The notes beneath the pieces are model-generated. The model was not told the origin of the DNA. It made no database searches and was given only the letters and a program-made list of their open reading frames with translations. A stretch of 38,619 bases of DNA from an uncultured Clostridia bacterium (GTDB lineage: Bacteria; Bacillota; Clostridia; UBA1381): contig CALXZP010000020.1 of the NCBI GenBank assembly GCA_944393255.1, positions 1-38,619 of the forward strand, given 5' to 3'. The translations under genes were made by a program, and so were the position numbers. Shown in pieces: positions 14,922-23,705 of this stretch; position 1 is the first letter of the stretch, and every line of letters starts with the position of its first letter.

Positions 14922-14933
14922 GTGATTGCAAAT
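14914..14933. promoter_or_regulatory. Operator candidate of eda-kdgK
   Basis: ATTTGCAA and TTGCAAAT, perfect 8-bp arms around GTGA, overlap the -35 box. A dimeric regulator of the GntR, LacI or IclR type would fit; none is encoded nearby. Confidence 0.5.
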
Positions 14934-15017
14934 ATTTTTCAAGTCTTTTTAAACTGTTTTTTTGTCATTGTTTTTGTGTAACGCCTTTTTTATAAGACAC
15001 CGCCGCTTTTTTGCTTA

Positions 15018-15929
15018 TTAAATACAGAGCGCCGCTTCATCCATGTAACGTGAGAGCGGAATTTTCCGGGACAATATCTCGCGCGCGAACAGCCTGGCCG
15101 CAAGTGTGCCGCCCGCGTCGTTCAGACGCAGACTGCCGTGCTCTGCGCTGCCGCATAGGATATACGGCTGTGCTCCGTCTGCGCCGAGCTTATCCGTATG
15201 CCCGGTGAATATGTGCCGCAGATCTATAAAGACCGCGCCGTTCCTTCGGGCCGAGGCTTCCGCGGCGTTTACGTATTCGTCCGAAGCCGTGTTTATAGGC
15301 GAGCATACGATTGGAACAGCGCCCTTTTCCGTAACTGCCTTTATGACAGTATCCATATCTCGGCCGAAGCGGTCAAGCGCATCGGATTCGGACGTGCGCT
15401 CATCATCGCCGAATGATATCACTGCAAAGCTGCCCGGCTGTATCTCGTCACGCAGTCCGGCAAGCCTTGTTTGTATAAACTCGGCTATGCACGATCCCGG
15501 CAGAGAACGGTTTGCGGCGCTCAGTCCGCCCTTGGTGAACTGAGGCAGAGCCTGACCCCATCCGCAGCGCGCCGCATACGGATCATAGGGATACTGCGAC
15601 GGATATGCGGCCGTACCGGAGCCGCCGCAGATGTAAAGCACGGGCACCGTTACGGGCGTGACGGCCGCAGTCGCGGTCAGATCGCCGTCGCAGACGAGCT
15701 GTATTTTGATGCCGTTCGTCCCGAAAATGTCTGAGCATACGTTTACGGTAAAGGTAAGCTCCTTTTCCTCTCTGCGGAAAAGCCTTAAGTCTCGTACATA
15801 AAAGCTCCTGTTCTGTGCAAATATGCTCAGAAAGGTATCGCTGTGTGCCATTACGCTTACCGTTACTTCGTAGTCTCCGCATGGTACTGCGGCGTTTATC
15901 TCAAGCGGCTCCATCATGTATGCATTCAT
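15018..15929 (-). CDS. SGNH/GDSL-like protein related to rhamnogalacturonan acetylesterase, catalytic residues degraded
   Basis: A 303-aa protein without a signal peptide. Residues 1-95 form a beta-rich domain like the N-terminal part of clostridial rhamnogalacturonan acetylesterase relatives. The SGNH fold starts at VPVLYICGGSGTAAYPSQYP: the usual GDS is GGS. GWGQALPQF follows as in carbohydrate esterase family 12. The third block, usually FGHND, is FGDDE, and the C-terminal DxxH is replaced (GSLRLNDAGG, with Arg where His is expected). So the Ser survives but the Asp/His pair and oxyanion Asn seem lost, suggesting a non-catalytic or altered protein. Its ATG overlaps the fbp stop by 4 nt, so it is coupled to fbp translation. 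The role is unknown. Confidence 0.65.
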   Translation of the reverse strand: MNAYMMEPLEINAAVPCGDYEVTVSVMAHSDTFLSIFAQNRSFYVRDLRLFRREEKELTFTVNVCSDIFGTNGIKIQLVCDGDLTATAAVTPVTVPVLYICGGSGTAAYPSQYPYDPYAARCGWGQALPQFTKGGLSAANRSLPGSCIAEFIQTRLAGLRDEIQPGSFAVISFGDDERTSESDALDRFGRDMDTVIKAVTEKGAVPIVCSPINTASDEYVNAAEASARRNGAVFIDLRHIFTGHTDKLGADGAQPYILCGSAEHGSLRLNDAGGTLAARLFAREILSRKIPLSRYMDEAALCI

Positions 15930-17881
15930 TTGACAAACCCCTTCCTGAACGCCTCTACCAGCGCTCTGAGGTCGTCTATCCTCTTTTGCATACGCTTGCC
16001 GGTATCGGTGTTTTCGATAAGCAGCCGCGTAGGAGCCATGGCTATAACGTCGAGAGATGAATACATATCGTCGTCCTTTGTGACGGCGTTTTTAACTGAT
16101 TCAAACGAATCATGCGCGGAAAGCAGCAGTCCGTGCGAGTTGAAAATAAGGGTATATCCCGCTATTCCCGTCTGCTTCTGATATGCGCGCGACAGTCCGC
16201 CGTCTATTACAAGCAGCTTGCCTCCGGCTTTCACGGGGCTTTCGCCGCGTTTTATTTTGACCGGCACATGTCCGTTTATTATATGCGAAAAGCTGTCCGG
16301 ATCAACTCCGAACTCCCTCAGTATCTTGTCGCAGGTCGGTCTCTTATCGACGAACTTGTAGTAGGGATCCTTGATCTCCTTCCACGCTTCCTCATCGGCT
16401 ATGAAATACCGCTCAAACGAGGTCATTTTATTTTTTCCGTATACGGGCGAACCAACTCCGCACCAGAGATACCACAGGAAATCCTGACCGTATATGGTTT
16501 CCGGCTGTCCGGCTTTTCCGAAATAGCCTACGCGCGCTATCTGCTCCGCGCGGTCGAGCAGCTCCTTGCCGCTGACCTTTTTATGGTCTATTTCATATTC
16601 GGCAAATTCCCCGTCAGCTGTCATTGGTATGCAGCCGTGATACAGAAGATTATTGTTATGTACAAGATACATACTGCCCTTTGCGTAAATAAACCGTATA
16701 TGCTTTTGCAGCTTTTCGGAATGCATGAACGAGGATTTGAGCGAATGCATGAGCTCCTCTTCCTCTGCGGTCAGCTTGTAAGGATCCTGAGGGTCTACTG
16801 TCGGGAAATTCTTATCCAAAAGCTCATATGTCTTGCCCTCAATAGTTATAGTTCCCTTTTCGTAGTCTATTTTATCAAGCATAAGATGATTTTCCATCCG
16901 AAATTCGGGATGGGCTAGGATGATCTGTCCCTCGAGCTTGAAGCGTATTATCGATATGGCCTTGTGCAGCTTTGCCCAGAATTCGACATCGTGCTGCGAT
17001 ATATCCACCGAATTAGGGTTTTTGGGTATAAAGCAGGAGCATGGATCGTTGGTATACGTTTCAAGCGCGAATACCGTGAGCGGACGCAGACTTATCCCGT
17101 ATCCGTCCTCTATGCAGTCGAAATTGCAGTATTTTGTAGATATCGCTATAACATTGGCGATACATGCCAGCGACCCCGCCGCCGCGCCCATCCATTCAAC
17201 GTCATGGTTGCCCCATTGTATGTCAACGCTGTGATAGCTCAGCAGCCTGTCGAGTATGATGTCTGCTCTGGGGCCACGGTCGAATATGTCGCCTATTATA
17301 TGCAGCCTGCCGATCGCAAGGTTTTGTATCAGATGCGCGATCTCAACGATGAATGCGTCGGACTGACCCAGCTCGACTATGGAGAGGATGCTTTGGCTGT
17401 AGTAGCCCTCCTTGTCGGAGCCGAAATCGGTATCCGCGTGCAGAAGCTCGTCTATGATCCCGCCGAAAGTTTCCGGCAGCATTTCGCGTATATGCGCACG
17501 GGTGTACTTTGACGCTATAAGACGGCAGACCTCTATGAGACGGTACAGCGTGATCTTGTACCAGTCGTCTATGTTCTCGGTATTCATCTTTATAAGATCC
17601 AGCTTTTGTTCCGGATAATATATAAGAGTGGAGAGCGTATCGCGCTCGCGCTCCGACAGCGTTCTTTCAAAGATCATGTCGATCTTGTCCTTTATAACGC
17701 CCGAAGCGTTTCGCAGGATATGCAGGAACGATTCGTGCTCGCCGTGGATATCGCTCATAAAATGCTCTGTGAGTTTCGGCAGCTTCATGTATGATTCAAG
17801 ATATATGATCTTGGCGCAGGCCGATTGTATTGTCGGATACTGCGACGCCAGCAGCTGTAAGTATTCCTTGTTATACTCCAT
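15926..17881 (-). CDS. fbp: Fructose-1,6-bisphosphatase, class III
   Basis: A 651-aa gluconeogenic enzyme converting fructose-1,6-bisphosphate to fructose-6-phosphate, of the Firmicutes-specific class III with a metallophosphoesterase core. Metal-binding motifs are visible in order: MSDIHGEHESF (D-x-H), GDIFDRGPRAD (GDxxDRG) and WGNHDVEWMGA (GNHD), with a later INGHVPVK and VIDGGLSRAY. Length fits the family (about 640-670). AAAGGAG precedes the ATG. It is first of a two-gene unit with the SGNH-like gene. A TATAAT -10 box lies at 17965-17970 without a clear -35 box. Confidence 0.96.
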   Translation of the reverse strand: MEYNKEYLQLLASQYPTIQSACAKIIYLESYMKLPKLTEHFMSDIHGEHESFLHILRNASGVIKDKIDMIFERTLSERERDTLSTLIYYPEQKLDLIKMNTENIDDWYKITLYRLIEVCRLIASKYTRAHIREMLPETFGGIIDELLHADTDFGSDKEGYYSQSILSIVELGQSDAFIVEIAHLIQNLAIGRLHIIGDIFDRGPRADIILDRLLSYHSVDIQWGNHDVEWMGAAAGSLACIANVIAISTKYCNFDCIEDGYGISLRPLTVFALETYTNDPCSCFIPKNPNSVDISQHDVEFWAKLHKAISIIRFKLEGQIILAHPEFRMENHLMLDKIDYEKGTITIEGKTYELLDKNFPTVDPQDPYKLTAEEEELMHSLKSSFMHSEKLQKHIRFIYAKGSMYLVHNNNLLYHGCIPMTADGEFAEYEIDHKKVSGKELLDRAEQIARVGYFGKAGQPETIYGQDFLWYLWCGVGSPVYGKNKMTSFERYFIADEEAWKEIKDPYYKFVDKRPTCDKILREFGVDPDSFSHIINGHVPVKIKRGESPVKAGGKLLVIDGGLSRAYQKQTGIAGYTLIFNSHGLLLSAHDSFESVKNAVTKDDDMYSSLDVIAMAPTRLLIENTDTGKRMQKRIDDLRALVEAFRKGFVK

Positions 17882-17964
17882 GATTGTCTCCTTTTAACGC
17901 GTATTTGATCCCCTGTCCGGTGCTGCGGGACAACACGCGGAGCGGTACATGCCGATATATGTTC

Positions 17965-17970
17965 ATTATA
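17965..17970 (-). promoter_or_regulatory. -10 box of the fbp promoter
   Basis: TATAAT on the minus strand, about 85 nt before the fbp ATG. The -35 region is only T-rich sequence inside the tail of the neighbouring terminator, so the promoter may need an activator. Confidence 0.35.
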
Positions 17971-17980
17971 CTACATTTGC

Positions 17981-18022
17981 GCAAAAAAATAAAGCAGATC
18001 GGAAAAAATAATCTGCTTTATT
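17981..18022 (-). terminator. Terminator of the wall-polymer operon
   Basis: A perfect 12-bp inverted repeat AATAAAGCAGAT (17988-17999) with its complement (18011-18022). On the minus strand a run of seven T follows. It closes the operon that starts at 25933. Confidence 0.8.
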
Positions 18023-18057
18023 GACAATTAGACCGTAAAATTCAAGAAATAGCCGAA

Positions 18058-18549
18058 TTATTCTTCGGAAAGCTTTGTAACGTTCATGATCATGCCCGAT
18101 GTATGAACGTATTTTGAATACAGCTCTGTAGTCCTGCCGACGGAAAGCTCATTTGAATCCGCGGTTATATAGCTGTTGTCGGACTCCTTGCCGCGCGTAC
18201 GGACTGTAACGTATGCCGTGTAGCGTTCCGGCTGCTCCGCAAAAATTATGCGGCCGTCGGCGGTCGTGGACTGGTATTCCGTAGGCTCTACCGTAACGTC
18301 AACTATCTCGCCGAGATCGAGATTGGAATTTTTATCGGTGACCTTGCCTTTCTTTTCGAGCGCAGATATGGTGAAATCGCGTACCGACTCAACTTTTACA
18401 ACGTATTCAAATTCCTCGTCCGACTTAACGGCGGTAGTGATCGAGCTGCCGTACCGCACAGCTATGCCTGCTGCAACAACGGCGAGCAGTATGATGACCA
18501 GAAGGTCGATAATATTGAATTTTCCTTTGATATTTCCGTTTCTGTCCAT
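18058..18549 (-). CDS. DUF4330 family membrane-anchored protein (second copy)
   Basis: A 163-aa protein: short charged cytoplasmic start ending GKFNIIDLLVIILLAVVAAGIAV (one transmembrane helix, residues about 13-32), then an extracytoplasmic beta-rich domain. The sequence N-I-I-D-L-L-V-I at the helix start is the DUF4330 hallmark. The family is often found beside capsule and wall-polysaccharide genes, with no assigned function. It is the last gene of the wall-polymer operon, 24 nt after its paralogue. A role as a membrane organiser or periplasmic adaptor for polymer assembly is inference. Confidence 0.7.
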   Translation of the reverse strand: MDRNGNIKGKFNIIDLLVIILLAVVAAGIAVRYGSSITTAVKSDEEFEYVVKVESVRDFTISALEKKGKVTDKNSNLDLGEIVDVTVEPTEYQSTTADGRIIFAEQPERYTAYVTVRTRGKESDNSYITADSNELSVGRTTELYSKYVHTSGMIMNVTKLSEE

Positions 18550-18573
18550 TATCGTCTGTTTCCTTTCCGCAAA

Positions 18574-19035
18574 TTACTCATTGATCTCAACTACATAGCC
18601 CTCTGTAGCATAGCCCTTGCCGCGGAACGGGATAGCCGTGCCGACCTTGATGGGCGTGCTGCCGACGGTTATGGCGTAATCGTTTATATTGCAGTCAACC
18701 TCCACAGTAGCGTATATATCGAGCTTGCCGTCTATCTCATCAAGCTTGTAGGTACCGTCTATTGAGTTATAGACCATAGCTTCCGCCGGTTCCGTTCTCA
18801 CATCTTTTAAAACCCCGGAGTCCTTTTCGGTAAGGCTGAGCGTAACGTTGTCGCCTATTGTGAGCGCGTCTGCGAATTCCTGCGGCTGACCGCTTATCAT
18901 TATGACTGCGTCTACAGTATCGCTTGTACCGGAGACTGACGACCCGCCGAAAAATTTATAAGCTCCCGCGGCCGCAGCCGCAACTGCGATCACGATGACC
19001 GTATCGATCACGGTCCATTTCTTTTTGTTTGCCAT
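18574..19035 (-). CDS. DUF4330-like membrane-anchored protein (first copy)
   Basis: A 153-aa protein with the same layout as the next gene: basic start (MANKKKWTVID), one helix TVIVIAVAAAAAGAYKFFGG, then a beta-rich outer domain. Its outer domain is quite different in sequence from its neighbour, though both carry an E-A/I-D-x-x-V core and end near a Gly-rich motif (GKGYATEGYVVEI). It is probably a diverged DUF4330 paralogue. GT4 lies 62 nt upstream. The two proteins may form a heteromer; this is inference. Confidence 0.6.
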   Translation of the reverse strand: MANKKKWTVIDTVIVIAVAAAAAGAYKFFGGSSVSGTSDTVDAVIMISGQPQEFADALTIGDNVTLSLTEKDSGVLKDVRTEPAEAMVYNSIDGTYKLDEIDGKLDIYATVEVDCNINDYAITVGSTPIKVGTAIPFRGKGYATEGYVVEINE

Positions 19036-19097
19036 TTTCTGTTCTCCTTATATCGATTTATCAGATGATCGCTGATTCTTCAGGATCACCTATTAAT

Positions 19098-20207
19098 TTA
19101 TACTAAACTCATATACAGCATTTCCGTGTTCCGCGTCATTGCTTTTGCGGTAAAGCGCTCTTTAAAAACGGATATGCAGTTTTTCGACATTTCATTGTAA
19201 AGCGTGTCGTCGCAAAGGAGCTTTTTTATGCCTACCATGAGAGCCGCCGAGTTCTGCTTTGCGACCACAAATCCGTTTCTGCCGTTGTCTATGACTCCCG
19301 GATTGCCGCCGAAGTCGGAAACTACCGCCGGAACGCCGAGGCTCATCCCCTCAAGCAGCGCAAGGCTTGTAGCCTCCGTACCGTATGAGGCGTTGGCCTG
19401 GATATCGGTTATATTCATAAGCTTGTCCACATCCGGGATAAATCCGGTGAATATGATCTTGTTTTCGCGTCCCATCATGCGCACCTTCTCGCGCAGCTGC
19501 ATTTCACAGCTGCCTGTGCCGGCTATGAAAAATTTCGCGCTGATCCCTTCGCTGAGCAGCATATCGGCCGCCTCTATAAAGTAATCATGCCCTTTTACCT
19601 CCTCAAGCCTGGCTACTATTGAAACGACCTTTTCGCCGGGCTTCACGCCGAACCGTGCGCGCAGAGCTTCCTTTTCCTCGGGCGGTACGGGCCTCAGACC
19701 GTCCACGCCGTTTAATATGACCTGTATCTTGCCCGCGCTTACGCCCGTATCGGTAAGGTTATCCTTAGCTGCCTCCGCAACTGCGATTATAGCGTCGGCA
19801 TAGTGGTTGTTTATAAGCCCGTTTATCTGTTTCCCCGGGAATGAGGTCAGATATTTTGAAGGCGGAAAAACGCTGTGGCGCGTATATACGACCTTCGAGC
19901 CGGTCTGTCTTGCGGCTATACGTGCCGAAAGACTGGCATGAGTATGGACTATATCCGGCTTTTCCGCTTTGAATATCTTCTTGAGCGACCGGATAGATCT
20001 GAGATCGAGAGATTTTTCCGCTATCCCGTGCACCTCTATCACTTCTGTGCCCAAATTCTCAACGAGCGGCTTCAGGAGACTGTTTGGAGGCAGTATGACC
20101 TTAACGTCAAACAGCTTTCGATCAAAATTCTCCAGCAGCGTTATAAGGCATTTTCCGGCTCCGCCTATATTGGTATCGGTGGAGACTTCGATTATTTTTG
20201 TTTTCAA
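19098..20207 (-). CDS. Glycosyltransferase family 4
   Basis: A 369-aa GT-B glycosyltransferase. The N-terminal acceptor domain starts KIIEVSTDTNIGGAGKCLI; the linker KPDIVHTHASLSARIAARQTG is typical of GT4; the donor domain has SIVARLEEVKGHDYFIEAA and ends with the E-x7-E motif in GTEATSLALLEGMSLGVPAVVSD. The TTG at 20207 is chosen because AAGGAG lies 9 nt before it; the longer ORF start lies within the preceding gene. It overlaps or abuts the polymerase gene and probably transfers a sugar to the lipid-linked wall-polymer intermediate. The donor sugar is not known. Confidence 0.88.
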   Translation of the reverse strand: MKTKIIEVSTDTNIGGAGKCLITLLENFDRKLFDVKVILPPNSLLKPLVENLGTEVIEVHGIAEKSLDLRSIRSLKKIFKAEKPDIVHTHASLSARIAARQTGSKVVYTRHSVFPPSKYLTSFPGKQINGLINNHYADAIIAVAEAAKDNLTDTGVSAGKIQVILNGVDGLRPVPPEEKEALRARFGVKPGEKVVSIVARLEEVKGHDYFIEAADMLLSEGISAKFFIAGTGSCEMQLREKVRMMGRENKIIFTGFIPDVDKLMNITDIQANASYGTEATSLALLEGMSLGVPAVVSDFGGNPGVIDNGRNGFVVAKQNSAALMVGIKKLLCDDTLYNEMSKNCISVFKERFTAKAMTRNTEMLYMSLV

Positions 20208-20209
20208 GT

Positions 20210-22105
20210 TCAACCGCTCCTTCCGTTGCTCCGGCAGCAACCGGACACATATTTAAAGCACATCGCCATTGCCATGACCATAAAGAATACCGCCATGACC
20301 CTGTAATTATAGAAGGTATAATCGAACAGACTCTGGAACAGGAAGCCGCATACGCCTGCGCACAGCGCAAGCTGCATTGCCGAGCTGAACGATTTTTTAT
20401 CGCGCCTGCGGTAGGTCGTGTGAACGCTGCGCAGGAATACAAATATCACTGCTATGAAGGATATCAGCGCCGGCAGTCCGCCTTCAACGAGCAGCTGCAG
20501 GAATGTGTTGTGTGCATGCGGCGCGATTATCGCGTTGTACGAGAAGAACGGATATACCTCGTTGAACGCAGCCTCTCCCATTCCTATGCCGCCTGTCAGG
20601 TAATGACGGAGCATGCCTATCGCTCCCATCCAGATATACACTCTGTATGATGTGGAGGAGTCGTTCATATTTCCTATGCTTGAAAGCCGTTCAACGACCG
20701 TTTCCGGTATGATAAACGGTACGATACACAGGACCAGAGGTATGAACGCCCACCAACGTCCTTCGTAGAAGGTTATGAATATTGCGGCGGATACTATAAA
20801 GCCGAGCCAGCAGCCTCGCGACTGCGTGAGGATCAGGCATAAGAACAGAAGCCCGGTGACCGCGAGATATACCCATTTTGAAAGCGATCTTGACCTGTCC
20901 TTAAGGAAAAACGCCGCTGTCGGCGGAAGCACGAGCAGGAGATATTCACCCAGGACGTTCGGGTTTGCAAGCGTTGAGAATACGCGCATGGTCTCGTCCT
21001 CAAACATTTCCTCATCTATCCATGCGTTGGTCGTGGTCCAGCCGAATACATACTGCATCACCCCGTAAAGCGCTACTATCGCGCCCGAGATAATGAACAG
21101 CCTGAGCAGTCCATGCAGTCTGTCACGGGTGGTTATGGTATTTATGACCGCAAAATAGAAAGTTATGAATACGAAATACATAGCCCATACGGTCATGCTC
21201 GCGCCGCGAGCAAATGAGAATACGCAGGAAACGAGAAGGATAAAAAGGAACAGCATGAGCGCCGAACCTACCGCGTCGCGTTTCCATATAAAGCCCTTGT
21301 CCGTTACCGACCGAATGACAAGAGCTGTCAAGGTCCAGATGCAGACCCCGGCGAGCGGCATGGACGAGAACGGGATAAGCGGCGCGATAAACACTGCCGC
21401 ATAGACCCCGGTCACGGGATACTGCAGAACGAGCAGCATTCCGAACAGCGCGAACGGGATAAGCAGCCCGTAAAGCGGCGCTATATTCATGGCCGCTCCG
21501 GTAAGCGCGCCGGCTATGACTGCGGCGGCGAGCCTCGGACGGCCGGAGGTCTGTTCCTCGTCAAAGAAATCAAAGCTTATATTTTTGACGCCGGCGCAGG
21601 CCTTGCAGAATTCAACGGCCTTTGAGCCGTTCAGGAACTGCATCACGTTTATGTTGAATAAAAGCATTACTGCGCCCAGCAGCGAGACAGCGAGCACTAT
21701 CGTGTTTAGCCCTCTGCCCAGTGCAATGTGAGCGGTGTTGAATACGACCGACGCGCAGAGGAGCATAACGCCCCAGAACCGCGTGTTGAGCGCCATGCAA
21801 TTCTGAACATAAGCGCGGCAGACGCCGCAGATAACGCTCGAGGCTATCCTTTCGGCAAGCCCGGAGCCGATCTTTCTTTGCAGATATTCCAGAAAGGTAA
21901 ACGGCGCAAATGTTATTCTTGCGAATAAACTCTTTTCAAAGCCGCCTTTGTCGCGCTTGAGAAGCGTCATAATGACGCTGGATTCCCATGAGCGGCTGCA
22001 TGCGAGGCTTATACGCTGTATGATCGCCCAGAGCTTGCTTTGGGTGAACTTACCGGCGAACGCCTTAAAAAATGCAGCGGCGGCGGAAATTATCAGACTG
22101 TTCAT
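20210..22105 (-). CDS. O-antigen ligase/polymerase-like membrane protein (Wzy_C family)
   Basis: A 631-aa integral membrane protein with about a dozen hydrophobic helices. After an N-terminal extension of some 110 residues with a basic, soluble character, helices follow, with the family's large outer loop between about residues 350 and 500. The typical O-antigen ligase segments are present: FSTLANPNVLGEYLLLVLP, ILTQSRGCWLGF and the conserved loop motif APHAHNTFLQLLVEGGLPAL (H-x-H-N-x-x-L). In this operon it most likely polymerises or ligates the secondary wall polymer. Its ATG lies 16 nt after AAAGGAG, with a 17-codon frame overlapping the start. Confidence 0.85.
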   Translation of the reverse strand: MNSLIISAAAAFFKAFAGKFTQSKLWAIIQRISLACSRSWESSVIMTLLKRDKGGFEKSLFARITFAPFTFLEYLQRKIGSGLAERIASSVICGVCRAYVQNCMALNTRFWGVMLLCASVVFNTAHIALGRGLNTIVLAVSLLGAVMLLFNINVMQFLNGSKAVEFCKACAGVKNISFDFFDEEQTSGRPRLAAAVIAGALTGAAMNIAPLYGLLIPFALFGMLLVLQYPVTGVYAAVFIAPLIPFSSMPLAGVCIWTLTALVIRSVTDKGFIWKRDAVGSALMLFLFILLVSCVFSFARGASMTVWAMYFVFITFYFAVINTITTRDRLHGLLRLFIISGAIVALYGVMQYVFGWTTTNAWIDEEMFEDETMRVFSTLANPNVLGEYLLLVLPPTAAFFLKDRSRSLSKWVYLAVTGLLFLCLILTQSRGCWLGFIVSAAIFITFYEGRWWAFIPLVLCIVPFIIPETVVERLSSIGNMNDSSTSYRVYIWMGAIGMLRHYLTGGIGMGEAAFNEVYPFFSYNAIIAPHAHNTFLQLLVEGGLPALISFIAVIFVFLRSVHTTYRRRDKKSFSSAMQLALCAGVCGFLFQSLFDYTFYNYRVMAVFFMVMAMAMCFKYVSGCCRSNGRSG

Positions 22106-22139
22106 ATTGATCGTTCATTAACTCCTTTCAGCATTTCGC

Positions 22140-23705
22140 TTAAACTTTTTTGCTTTTGGGCAGCAGCTGTATTATTTCGGGTACCTTAAAGGCGATCATA
22201 AGAACGCCGTAGATCGCTGCGCCCGTAGCTCCGCAGATGATACATACGATCACATCCCCGATAAACCCCTCGGCAAATCCGGAAACGAATGCGTATTCAA
22301 AATATACGGTGGCGGCCATTATGAGCGTTGCTGCCGCGATCTTTGCTATAGTAACGGCGTCCCGCGCCGTCAGAAGCCCCGGTATACGCTTGAACAGCAT
22401 AAATCCGTTCAAAAGCGCGTTCACTATGCTGCCGCAGGCGGCGGCTGCCGCAAGACCGCCGGTCAGGCGCATGGGATCGTCCTTTATGAACTCATAAAAA
22501 GCCGATACAAGGATAATATCAAAGATCATGCTTATTATCGAGGTTATCATTGGTGTCACTGACCGCTTCATTGAGAAAAACGCTTTTGAGAGCACCTCGT
22601 TTATCGCGAGAAATATCATGCCTATAGCATAGCATGAAAGGGCGTTTGCAACTATTGCCGAGGAGGACGAGTCAAGCTCGCCGTGCTCGTATATTATGGA
22701 GGTTATGGGCTGTGACAATATTATTATCCCTGCCATGAGCGGCGCTATTATGATGATAACGGCTTTAAGCGAGGTCGTTATAAGCGCTCCCGCCTCCTTT
22801 GAGTCCTCCTTTGCGTTCGCCTTTGCGAGCTTGGGGAATATGAGGTTTGTCACAACGAACGAAAATACTCCCGTAACTATCATATAAAGCCTGTTCGCAT
22901 ATTCGAGCGATGAATACGCACCCTGCATGTGCGAAGCGAATCTGGCGTTTACAAGAGTATACAGCGGCTGTACCCATGTGCTCACGAGCATCGGCAGCGC
23001 GAGCAAAACTGCGCTCCATATGTGCCTGTCCCTAAGATGAAAATTCGGTCTGTATCTGAATTTGAACTTTATGAGCGACGGTATCTGGACCGCTACCTGG
23101 AGCGACCAGGATATTATCATCGTTACCGCAAGTCCCGTAACCCCGAATTTTTTGCCGAATACTATAAAATAAAGTATTATAGCAAGGTTGGAGACGAGAC
23201 TTATGATCGACGGTATGTTATATTCTCCGTAGGACTGCAGTATCCCCACAAACGAAAAGGCTATACCGGTGAATATTATCATCGGGAACATTATTGTCGT
23301 CAGCTTTACCGACAGCTCGTGAGTTGCGGCGTCAAAATTTGGAGCCATAAACGACACGAGCTGCTCGGCGAACAGTATCCCGAAAAGCGATATTATCACG
23401 GTCGCCATTATTATCATCGTGATAAATTTGTTTGCAAAGACGGAAGCCTCGTTTTTGTTTTCCTTTGTCAGTATATCGTTGAATATAGGTATGAACGTTG
23501 CTGATATAACGCCGCCTATAACAACGTCGAACAGGGTAGTGGGTACTTTTGTAGCCAGCATGAACGCGTCGGCTTCTATTCCCGTTCCGAAATATGCGCC
23601 CGTCAGGGAGTCGCGTATGAGTCCGAGCACCTTTGCGGCAAATGTGGCAAACGCCATGAATCCTGCGGTCAGGAGCATTTTTCTGCCGGAGTCGTTGTTG
23701 CTCAC
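22140..23705 (-). CDS. murJ: MurJ/MviN-type lipid-linked precursor flippase
   Basis: A 521-aa protein of the MOP exporter superfamily with about 14 transmembrane helices. Family features: KMLLTAGFMAFATFAAKVLGLIRDSLTGAYFG at the start (GLIRD motif), ADAFMLATKVPT, an internal SSLEYANRLYMIVTGVFSFVVTNLIFPKLA, and AINEVLSKAFFSMKRSVTPM. It flips lipid II, or here possibly a lipid-linked wall-polymer unit. It overlaps the GT-CsaB stop by 4 nt and is therefore translationally coupled to it, which ties it to wall-polymer synthesis rather than to a mur cluster. Whether it is the main lipid II flippase or a specialised copy cannot be told. Confidence 0.9.
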   Translation of the reverse strand: MSNNDSGRKMLLTAGFMAFATFAAKVLGLIRDSLTGAYFGTGIEADAFMLATKVPTTLFDVVIGGVISATFIPIFNDILTKENKNEASVFANKFITMIIMATVIISLFGILFAEQLVSFMAPNFDAATHELSVKLTTIMFPMIIFTGIAFSFVGILQSYGEYNIPSIISLVSNLAIILYFIVFGKKFGVTGLAVTMIISWSLQVAVQIPSLIKFKFRYRPNFHLRDRHIWSAVLLALPMLVSTWVQPLYTLVNARFASHMQGAYSSLEYANRLYMIVTGVFSFVVTNLIFPKLAKANAKEDSKEAGALITTSLKAVIIIIAPLMAGIIILSQPITSIIYEHGELDSSSSAIVANALSCYAIGMIFLAINEVLSKAFFSMKRSVTPMITSIISMIFDIILVSAFYEFIKDDPMRLTGGLAAAAACGSIVNALLNGFMLFKRIPGLLTARDAVTIAKIAAATLIMAATVYFEYAFVSGFAEGFIGDVIVCIICGATGAAIYGVLMIAFKVPEIIQLLPKSKKV

